From the NCBI GenBank assembly GCA_022592435.1, contig JABYQS010000589.1:1-17610 (forward strand): 17,610 nucleotides of DNA, written 5' to 3'. The stretch is from Cerioporus squamosus. Taxonomy: Eukaryota > Basidiomycota > Agaricomycetes > Polyporales > Polyporaceae. A program made the position numbers and the translations under genes. The notes beneath the pieces were generated by a model. It saw only the letters and a program-made list of their open reading frames with translations. It did no database searches and was not told where the DNA came from. Shown here in pieces: positions 1 to 6,624 of this stretch (positions are counted from its first letter, which is position 1; the number at the start of each line of letters is the position of its first letter).

Positions 1-822
1 AGGACTCTCGAGCCGGACATACAGCTAGATACCGCAAGCGGTGCGGCCGTCCACGTCGTCCTGTTGGGTCTTGATGCCCTGCGATACGTCCAACTGTGGG
101 CCTTGCGACGTCTTGAGCACGATCTTCTTGCCGCGCCCGTCTTCTTGTCGTCCGGAGGAGCTTCCGTGGTCCCGAGACTATGCGTTTCCACCGGAAGCGT
201 ACGTCTGTGTGCTTCGAGGAACGGGGTTATCCCCGTTCAACTACCAGCAGACGTTGTTGCCAGAAGAAGAGAGCCAGAGGGAGAGGATGGCTGAGAGAGG
301 GAGAAATCGGTATAAGCGGAGAGCTTCGGGGAGTGGTATGAGGGACTTACCGACGCGAAGGGGGGAGTGCCACTGTGCCAGCAGGTCGCGATGAGAAGCT
401 GAAGAAGGCAGACTGTGGGACAGAGGCGTTAACGCCCTGGATGCGAAATTGCGAATGAGCGTGTCCAGCGGGTAAGCGCCCGCGCCTCGAAATTCGTCGA
501 AGTCCAGCACTCCTTGTGCTCTCACCTGCAACTGCCTCCCGCCTCATGCCAGTCCCGCTTGCGCCGTCCTCCGCACATCCAAATCATCCTCAACGCTTCA
601 AGACTTCTACAACACGACTTTCGCTCTTGCCAGTGGGATGGAGGACCATGGGATAGAAAGGTTGGAAGACTGGGCTAGAGTCGGTTGTGACGTGAGCGGC
701 CAGAAAGTGAGTCCTCTTCGCCCGCCTCATACTTACCACCCTTCTCTCCCTCCACGCGCGCGGCTGCGCTTCAGAATTCCACCGGCTGTCGGCCGAGTGT
801 GATCATTCTCCTCGCATTTTGA
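1..822 (+). CDS. 3' part of an unrecognised multi-exon gene (5'-truncated by window edge)
   Basis: I do not recognise this protein. The frame is open from 29 to about 309, then blocked by stops at 392-394 and 473-475, so splicing is required. The best supported junction joins an exon ending at 471 (donor GTAAGC at 472) to one starting at 553 (acceptor ATGCCAG). The phases match and the join reads LRMSVSSGPACAVLRTSK. That exon ends at 706 before GTGAGT, and an acceptor at 774 leads to a short last exon with TGA at 820-822. A further intron of about 310-411 is phase-compatible but has weaker sites. The peptide across 553-706 contains LQDFYNTTFALASGMEDHG and looks like ordinary globular sequence. 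No domain is evident. Two alternatives remain: another frame is open from position 1 to 294, and the opposite strand at 241-531 also reads plausibly with a GTAAGT donor, so strand and 5' exons are not certain. Confidence 0.42.
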
Positions 823-1617
823 GTGCTGGCCTGGGCCAGTTGTCTCGATGCAATTCCCTACTTCCCGCTCCCCATCCTCCTCCTCCTCCTCCCCCCCTAC
901 CGCCAGCGGCACACGCCTCCAAGTTCTGGTCGTGTCTCTGGCCCTGTGTTTCCTTCAGTCATGGCTAGGATGTTACCAGGCCCCTGCACGTCGCAGGGTC
1001 TGGTGCAGGCCAGTCGTGTGTGCTTGCCTGGCCCCTCGTTCACGCCACTCCTGGCCCACACACACGACCTCGGCGTAACGTTCAGACTTCGCTCCACACT
1101 GCGTTGGGTTGTTCGTCCATGGAACCACTGTGCCCCCTTGTGGCCGCCGTTGGAGCCTTGGCTCGATAGTGTGCTCGCCCAATACTCGCTTGCTGCGCGC
1201 AAAGGCACCCTCGATTCCTCCTTGGACCATTTCTCTCCTTTCGAACAATATGGCCATCGCCGTGTCCGACTCTCGCGAGCACGATTCTGCCCCCTGCCGG
1301 CGCCTGCTCTCATCGTGCCTCAATTCACATATGGTACTATACCTATTGGAGACGATTCATTGTTATCACCCATTGCCACGCTGTCGCTATCCCCGTTTTC
1401 TGTAGCTATTCGTTGGTGAGCACATGTCGTTTGTTAGCAGACATGCCTACAGGGAGAAATGGACACCCCACGTGGGTGAGAGCGACACCAAATGATACAC
1501 AGTCCCATATGCAGACGCATGAGCACGCCCTCGACACGGTCACATGGGCACGTAGCGGCGTAACTCGACGCGTCGTCGACACGCTCAGGTGACCGCATCA
1601 GTGGCGGATGCGGCAGC
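823..1617. other. No supported gene; CT-rich stretch after the first gene
   Basis: About 800 bp without a gene model I can support. It contains a pyrimidine-rich run near 870-900. The frame directly after the TGA at 820-822 stays open for about 198 codons, but its composition (runs of Leu, Pro, Arg, Cys) does not look like a constrained protein. The stretch probably holds 3' untranslated and intergenic sequence. The last part (1440-1600) shows no repeat or promoter I can name. Confidence 0.4.
875..897. repeat. (TCC)n microsatellite with C run
   Basis: About six TCC triplets are followed by a run of C. This is simple-sequence DNA in the 3' flank of the first gene. Confidence 0.7.
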
Positions 1618-1751
1618 GACAGGCGGGCAACGACATTCGAACAGTGCTGCGGCACGCAGGCGACAGACGGAATTGGTCCGTCGAATGGTGCTGCGGTAGG
1701 GCGGATGACAGGCGGGGTTCGTTGTTTGAACGGTGCTGCAGCACGGTCAGC
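1618..1751. repeat. Three imperfect tandem copies of a 44-45 bp unit
   Basis: Copies run 1618-1661, 1662-1706 and 1707-1751. Each begins with GACAGRCGG and carries the core GAAyrGTGCTGCrG about 21 nt later; the middle of the unit is divergent. The third copy contains the perfect 12-bp palindrome GTGCTGCAGCAC (1733-1744). Just after it, CAGCACCG pairs with the upstream CGGTGCTG. The array ends 130 bp ahead of the start codon of the 1881-2460 gene, so it could be a decayed minisatellite or an upstream regulatory array; the sequence does not decide. Confidence 0.65.
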
Positions 1752-1810
1752 AACAGCACCGTGCCAGTGGACGCCTGTTCTGGACGCCGCAGCAGCCCGA
1801 CTCAACGCCA

Positions 1811-1817
1811 TATTTAT
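1811..1817 (+). promoter_or_regulatory. TATA-like box upstream of the 1881 gene
   Basis: The sequence CATATTTATTTT lies about 70 nt ahead of the ATG at 1881 in an otherwise GC-rich region. This matches the spacing of the clearer TATA boxes at 5158 and 13348 in this window. Confidence 0.45.
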
Positions 1818-1880
1818 TTTGCTTCCCATTGAGAGGCGGCGCTCAGTACTTCTTACCCATCCCGAGGTTCCTCCTTCTTC

Positions 1881-2460
1881 ATGCCAGCCCCACGACTCCT
1901 CGCGCGCAGCCGCCTCGATCCCAAGACGTACCATCCTACGCTGAACGCGGCCGTCGAAGAGGCCTATGGCAATAACATCGATCTTCTCGTCTTCCCCGCG
2001 CTTGTACGACTGGACAAGCTGGCCGACGTGCAAAAGTGGCTGAGGGACGCGTCGGATGTTCGCAGACAGGCATGCACCTCATGTGCTAAGGCAGGGCGCG
2101 ACTGCATCCTGCACAATGGGAACTCGCTGCGCTGTTTGTACTGTTATCTGACCGACGCGCGCGAGTGCAGCCATCAAACAGGTAAGTGAGCAATATCGCA
2201 TTGAAGCACTCTTTGACATTATTGCAGCAATGGAACGTCTGGGACATGCCAAGACGCCTCCTTGCATGAAGTACAAGGTCGCCGTCGGACTCAACCTCAC
2301 GCCCGTTCCCGACGGCTTCGCATGGGCTGGAAAGCACGGCCAAGAGAAGGGGCTGCTCAACGACGTCCTGTACGGCGAATCGGGCGACACTACAGAAGGC
2401 GAGGGTATGGAGGACGAAGAGGAGGGTGACGAGACGGTCGGGGAGTGTCGCGGCGACTAG
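1881..2460 (+). CDS. Small protein with Zn2Cys6-like cysteine cluster, acidic C-terminus
   Basis: Two exons, 1881-2181 and 2228-2460, give 177 aa. The 46-nt intron has donor GTAAGT and acceptor TTGCAG and splits an Ala codon in phase 1; the downstream frame then runs cleanly to TAG. Cysteines at residues 65, 68, 75, 85, 88 and 96 give C-x2-C-x6-C-x9-C-x2-C-x7-C, which fits the spacing of fungal Zn2Cys6 binuclear clusters. The loop between Cys2 and Cys3 (AKAGRD) lacks the usual string of basic residues, and the protein is too short for the fungal transcription-factor middle domain. The C-terminal 25 residues are mostly Glu, Asp and Gly. It may be a zinc-binding protein that contacts DNA weakly or binds a protein partner instead; this is inference. 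An ATG exists only at 1881 ahead of the cluster in this frame, following a TATA-like box. Confidence 0.72.
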
Positions 2461-2618
2461 GCGCGTAGACACCAGACGTCGATCGGCGACGGTCTGAGGG
2501 GCGAGCGGCGAGGAGCCGAAAAGGGGAGAGTAGAGAGGAAGCTCGACGAGGGCAGAGCAACGACCGGCTCGAAGGCACGAGGTTGTCGATAGCTAGTCTT
2601 CACGCGCACTGCGACAGA

Positions 2619-2701
2619 CTAGTCCCAATGACCAGGTTATATTAGCACAGAGACAAGGGGAAAGTACATGGGGGAAAGCGCACCTAGTCCCAATGACCAG
2701 G
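2619..2701. repeat. 18-bp direct repeat, copies 65 bp apart
   Basis: The 18-mer CTAGTCCCAATGACCAGG occurs exactly at 2619-2636 and again at 2684-2701, with 47 bp between the copies. A shorter echo, GGACCAGG, follows at about 2714. The repeat lies between two genes. It could be a local slippage duplication or a target-site-like duplication around a lost insertion; the 47-bp spacer shows no terminal inverted repeats. Confidence 0.75.
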
Positions 2702-2949
2702 AGGTCGAGATGGGGACCAGGTAAGCGCTGGGAGGGCCTTATATACTAGTCTACTCTGAACAATCACGTGCCAGTGGAAGTGACTCATGCGGGAAAGGGA
2801 GCGAGGCTGTACGAGTGGGAGACAAAAGGGTGGGAAAACACATGGTAACGGGATGGTAAGTGCGAGAACAAGGCATGCGGTCGCGGGAACAGAGCATACG
2901 GGCGCGAGAATGAAATCAAGGGGTCCAAAATGGGATGTGTATGAAGTAG

Positions 2950-3644
2950 GAAAGGGATCAAGATGGGAAAGTGGAAGTTCCAGGGAAAACGAAAAGGAAC
3001 GAAAAGGGGTGCTGGTCCACTGACCGTGACAGGGAGGAGGCAGGGAATAGGCAACAGGGCGGAGACGATGTCGAGAAGGGTGAGGAGGGGGAGGAGGAGG
3101 AGGAAGAGGAGGAGGAGGAGGTCGATAAACTGGAGGAGGAGGAACCTGCTCGGAGCAAGGGCAAGGCCAGAGCCGGTGGGCCGTCGACCGTGCGCCAGAC
3201 CCAGCGCATGAGCACCACCACAACCAAGCTCACCGTTGCTCAAGTGCTCGATGCTCGTCTGAGCGACATGCACGCCACCCTGCGCGAGATCCTGACGGTG
3301 CAGAAGAAGCGACTTGCAGTCAAACGCAACTTCGTCAATATGTTGGGATCGGATTCGGAGTCGGATCGGGAGGCGAAGAAGACGGAAGAAGCTCCGAAAG
3401 GTACGCATTGCTCGAATCTATTCACTGATGCCCTTATGACTGATGTTCTCGTCCAGGACGAGCTGAGGCTGCAGAAGCTCCTGCAGTAGCTGCGCCCACA
3501 CCGCCGTCTATCTCAACCAACGTTTCTGGGCCGTCGCGGCTCCCTGCTAGAGAGCAACCAGTCGCTGGGCCGTCGCGTCCCCTTGCTAGAGAGCAACCAA
3601 TCGCTGGGCCATCACGCCCCTCTGGTAGTTCCCAGCGCAACTAG
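2950..3644 (+). CDS. Acidic, coiled-coil-like, Pro/Ser-rich hypothetical protein (5' end unresolved)
   Basis: I do not recognise a family. The frame opens after a TAG at 2947-2949. It encodes a poly-Glu tract (about 3085-3150), then a segment containing LSDMHATLREILTVQKKR that could form a helix or coiled coil, then a Ser/Asp/Glu stretch (SDSESDREAKKTEE). An intron at 3401-3456 (GTACGC...GTCCAG, 56 nt, phase 1) shifts the frame into an Ala/Pro-rich tail ending at TAG 3642-3644. The tail repeats GPSRPLAREQPIA-type units. The first in-frame ATG is at 3208, which would omit the poly-Glu tract. Because that tract looks coding, an upstream exon is likely but I could not place it; an ATG at 2787 in another frame is one candidate. 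The 1881 gene lies immediately upstream on the same strand and also has an acidic end, so a shared origin is possible but unproven. Confidence 0.55.
3081..3122. repeat. GAG/GAA trinucleotide tract encoding poly-Glu
   Basis: A purine-only GAG-type repeat is read in frame as a run of Glu in the neighbouring gene. Its opposite strand reads as Leu/Ser runs, which explains long but spurious minus-strand frames here. Confidence 0.8.
3528..3625 (+). repeat. 39-bp tandem repeat (about 2.5 copies) encoding GPSRPxAREQPxA
   Basis: Units 3528-3566 and 3567-3605, plus a partial third copy from 3606, are exact multiples of three and in frame with the second exon of the surrounding gene. Each encodes 13 residues built on GPSR...AREQP. 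Differences between copies are mostly single bases, so the duplication looks fairly recent. Confidence 0.8.
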
Positions 3645-3905
3645 TTGGTTGGGTTCACCTTTTCTGCATGATATTCGTGTTTGTATCGGTCATGTACGCT
3701 TTGATTGTGCAGACAGTGGGCTGACATACATACAACGTTTGTCTCACGTTACTCATTCTCGAAGGTTCATCGGTGTCCTGTCTACGCATACGAAGTCCTG
3801 GATTGTGGTGCGCTGTTGTTAATCTTTTCATATCTCTCTCGGTCGGGGATGCTGCAGCAGCTTAATTGAACCGTATATATAACTGTTGCTATCTAAGCCA
3901 AGAAA

Positions 3906-3978
3906 GCGTCGGTGGCTCCGTTAGAACCGCGTATGGTAATGTTTTGCCCGGCGCCCGGTTCGAATCCTCGTCTGGCCA
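3906..3978 (+). other. tRNA-like Pol III box A/box B pair (degenerate tRNA or SINE remnant)
   Basis: GGTTCGAATCC at 3957-3967 is an exact match to the eukaryotic box B consensus GGTTCGANTCC. TGGCTCCGTTAG at 3913-3924 resembles box A (TRGCNNAGYNGG) with two mismatches. Their start-to-start spacing of 44 nt equals that of a normal tRNA. Against a working tRNA: the acceptor arms (GCGTCGG and TCTGGCC) do not pair, the D arm does not pair, only part of the T stem pairs, and a TTTT run lies inside the element. This is best read as a decayed tRNA-derived element or chance. Confidence 0.3.
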
Positions 3979-3989
3979 CTGGATATAGC

Positions 3990-4041
3990 GGATACACCTG
4001 CAAACCTACCGGATGCATCCGGTGGGGCCCCGCATGTATCC
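3990..4041. repeat. Nested palindromes (possible cruciform)
   Basis: GGATACA (3990-3996) and TGTATCC (4035-4041) form outer arms. Between them lie the perfect 16-bp palindrome ACCGGATGCATCCGGT (4008-4023) and, directly abutting it, GGGGCCCC (4024-4031). The motif GCATCCGGTGGGG also partly recurs as GCATGTATCCGGGG. The tRNA-like element ends 12 bp upstream. Confidence 0.75.
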
Positions 4042-5157
4042 GGGGCACTGACAACCTACCATAACTATGCCTCCCACTCCCCGTCGGCACACGGACCTTG
4101 CGAGGTAGTTGTAGGGGTTTGGCTCTCCGGGGGTTCGCTGTGCGTGAGGAACCTCCCGATAACGCCAACTGCATTCTCTGTCTGCATCGGCGTCAGCCGT
4201 GTTGCAAGCCATCGGTGCGAGCGTCGCACATTGGCAACTGCCTTCTTATCGTGGGACGTTGTTACGTTGCATTGCTAACCACACGGCGGTCACCGTCAAC
4301 CTGCAACACAGCAGCCTGCAAGGGGCACGACGTCACCTCTCTAACGCTCCAAGGATGCAGGGTCGGCACTCTCGTCCGCGACGTTACGCGACCTAAGCAC
4401 AAATAATTGTGTCAGACTCGACACCATTGCTTGCACGCACGATTCATTGCACTCGCCCGACAATGCACCGACGCTTGCAGTCGAAGCCCACACCGATACA
4501 GCATCGAGCCTGCTCCGCCGCATACCATGAGAGACACAGACGCATATCGATAGTTGTCGACGTGAGGCGGGGGATTGCATGGGTGGCGACACCAACAAAT
4601 GTGCCCGCAGTTCGTCGACAGTGCATAAGTCTGAGGTTGGCCCAGCACAGCACGCCGATGCCACGTGTCCGACCTGGCCTGCATGGCTGCTTCAGGGCAG
4701 GCCGTGTCCTAGTCGAGACAGCCCATCTCATGTTTCTGCGGGGCCAAGCCGGACACACTCAGGCTGCTCGTGGAAATCGGTACTGTATATCCCACAACAT
4801 CGTCTGTCTACATCCGTGGCCGACCCCGGTCAACAGCCCGGGAGTGTATTGCACTCCATAGGGCAACTGCTTCGTCTTCGCAAAGAAGTGGTGCGTGGTG
4901 TCGCTGCCTTGCACGTCTCTCGGAGTGTTTCAGAGTACTTACTTGTACACGTCGCCGTACGGCGGCGGCCTCACAAGATCAAATAGGCAGGTGTTAGCAC
5001 CAAAGCAACAGGTCTCGTCGGTGGCGTCCTCTCACGACCTCCGTTCGGCTGCGCAATCTCACCGCTCTACCCGCGAGTCCTGTCAAAATCGTCGGTCGAA
5101 TGTCCATGTGACAACGCAATACGGGAAATATTGCAGCGCTTCTCATTCCCACTTGCA

Positions 5158-5166
5158 TATAAAAGG
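5158..5166 (+). promoter_or_regulatory. TATA box of the MYND gene
   Basis: TATAAAAGG lies 62 nt ahead of the ATG at 5220, is followed by a pyrimidine-rich leader, and the ATG sits in a good context (ACCGCCATGG). This is the clearest core promoter in the window. Confidence 0.75.
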
Positions 5167-5219
5167 TCGACTGTCCTGACCGACCGTCGAAACCCTGCTC
5201 CCCTGTCTCACTTACCGCC

Positions 5220-6109
5220 ATGGCATTATCCTTCCACACTCCATGCTGTAGTCCGTTGCCTCCTCCTCATCCCATGAGTGCCTTGCGCAAGGCTCCCCAC
5301 ACCGGTACATGCCAGTCGTGCGGTGGCACGACGAGCTATGTCTGTTCTGCATGTACGGGAGGCGCGTATTACTGCAGCCCGCAGCACATACTCGAGGTGG
5401 GGGTCGTCCTTCCTGAACATCCCCATGGTTCGCGGCTGAACCTCATATCTGACAGCATTGGCCTGTTCACCGCGAGCACTGCGATGGCACGCGTATCATC
5501 ACACCTGAATGGGCGTCGAACTACTCCACGGACGTCGCAGGCGACGGCGCCTCCGACGCCTCCGCCTCCGATGAACCCTCTCCCGTGACTGACAAAGTTG
5601 ATCCATACGACGAGTTCCTCGTAGCGAGCATGGGCCACCACATTCGCACCGTCCGTGGGTTGTATGCTGACCCCTTGAAGGGTGAGCAGAGCTCGTCAAC
5701 CGTGTCGACACGCGCACTAACCTCCGATGCAGACAGGTTGTCCTTCGTCGACATTCCAGTCATTCCCACCGACATCGACAGGGCCGAGGTCGGCACTGTT
5801 TGGGTGGCTTTTCTGCCCCAATATCTCGAAGATCCCGCCGCTAGGACGATTGTCACCTTTGGCGATGACCTACAGCCCCTTTCATCGTCGTTCGGCATCT
5901 ACTTCTCCGTCGACGAGTACCTCCACAAAAGGATGGTAAACTCGGCGATCGGTGCTCTTACTCGTGACTACCACCCCTGCCCTCTCCCCTGGTATGGGCC
6001 GGTTGTGGTTATGAAGGTAGTTGGCGACCCAGTCTATGACTTCGAGGACATTGGACTCCATGATCTACATGATGTTCGTGCGTACTTCGGCCGTAACCGG
6101 TGCCGCTAG
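5220..6109 (+). CDS. MYND-type zinc-finger protein
   Basis: Exons 5220-5396, 5456-5681 and 5733-6109 give 259 aa. Intron 1 (59 nt, GTGGGG...GACAG) is phase 0. Intron 2 (51 nt, GTGAGC, branch CACTAAC, acceptor GATGCAG) is phase 1; it has no stop, so it can be misread as coding. Joining exons 1 and 2 completes a MYND finger: C31-x2-C34, C42-x2-C45, Y51-C52-x3-H56, then HWPVH with H64-x3-C68. His56 replaces the usual sixth-ligand Cys. A Ser/Asp/Ala/Pro-rich linker follows (about residues 78-98). After it comes a region of about 160 aa that I do not recognise, with a mixed helix/strand pattern (PWYGPVVVMKVVGDPVYDFE). MYND fingers usually bind proline-rich partners, so a protein-interaction or regulatory role is likely. 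No SET domain or ankyrin repeats are seen. Confidence 0.85.
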
Positions 6110-6378
6110 GTTGTTCAATGCATCACACTGGTTTTGCGGCGAAAGTGAAAGGGTCGTAGTTGCCATCGTATACTGTCTAATCTCCTGTCCCCTTGCATCA
6201 GATAAAGCAAATGTATTTCATGCCTACATGACAGTATCGCGCGGCGTTGGTGCAACCTACTGTATCATTCAGTAGCGACCAAGTCTGTATTGGTGGTGCA
6301 CGGTGAGACAGTATTTGTCGGCTATCAGAATGGTATGTGGTAGATTGTGTTTCATACACTTTGTGTTGTTAGACAGCA

Positions 6379-6387
6379 TATAAAAAG
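6379..6387 (+). promoter_or_regulatory. TATA box without a confirmed gene
   Basis: TATAAAAAG stands in an AT-richer stretch, 41 nt ahead of an ATG at 6420 and 111 nt ahead of the ATG at 6490. It resembles the MYND gene's TATA box and suggests that transcription starts near 6410-6420. Confidence 0.4.
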
Positions 6388-6489
6388 TGTCGTGTGTGTC
6401 TTGAGTTGGCACCTTGATCATGTTACATGGGAACACCCGCTTGAACATTGTCCAATTCCCCACTAGCATATTCCCTCGCAGAAAGAAGA

Positions 6490-6624
6490 ATGTCAGACCA
6501 CTTCGATTCCTACAGCACACTTGATCATGAGCTGATCAGACACACCTTCTGCGTCTTTTACACACTGCCGAATGGTTCTTATCGAACCATGTGTCATCGG
6601 CCATACAACCCAGGGCTCTGCTGA
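6490..6624 (+). CDS. Possible 44-codon gene (small protein)
   Basis: ATG at 6490 to TGA at 6622-6624 reads MSDHFDSYSTLDHELIRHTF and goes on to end in NPGLC. The composition looks like real protein, with few Arg/Ser/Pro runs compared with neighbouring random frames. A TATA box sits 111 nt upstream. The sequence just before the ATG (CCCTCGCAG at 6472-6480) also looks like a splice acceptor, so this may be an internal exon. It is not a mating pheromone precursor by sequence, because the final residues PGLC do not form a CaaX box with Cys at the fourth position from the end. An inverted repeat (ATGGTTC at 6572, GAACCAT at 6584) lies inside. Function unknown. Confidence 0.28.
   Translation: MSDHFDSYSTLDHELIRHTFCVFYTLPNGSYRTMCHRPYNPGLC

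Larger units (their letters stand above)
3645..5150. other. Intergenic stretch with no supported protein gene
   Basis: About 1.5 kb. No frame here joins across plausible splice sites into a protein I would defend. It holds a box A/box B look-alike (3906-3978) and clustered palindromes (3990-4041). A minus-strand GTAAGT at about 4940 is the only strong donor I saw, and no credible exon leads to it. Confidence 0.5.

Noticed and set aside
241..531. Minus-strand frame with a GTAAGT donor and a CTCTCTCAG acceptor, reading DFDEFRGAGAYPLDTLIRNF
   Set aside because: The + strand joins 471 to 553 in matching phase and continues through a second clean junction at 706/775, giving a longer consistent model. 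The minus frame stays short and has no start. It remains the main alternative.
2785..3408. Long minus-strand frame of 207 codons with Leu-rich runs
   Set aside because: It is the antisense of the purine-rich poly-Glu tract; the Leu/Ser runs and lack of structure mark it as a shadow.
3906..3978. A functional tRNA gene
   Set aside because: Box B is perfect and spacing is right, but acceptor and D arms do not pair and a TTTT lies inside, so it was kept only as a tRNA-like remnant.
6490..6624. Mating pheromone precursor
   Set aside because: The short length fits, but the C-terminus NPGLC does not have the Cys-a-a-X order required for farnesylation.
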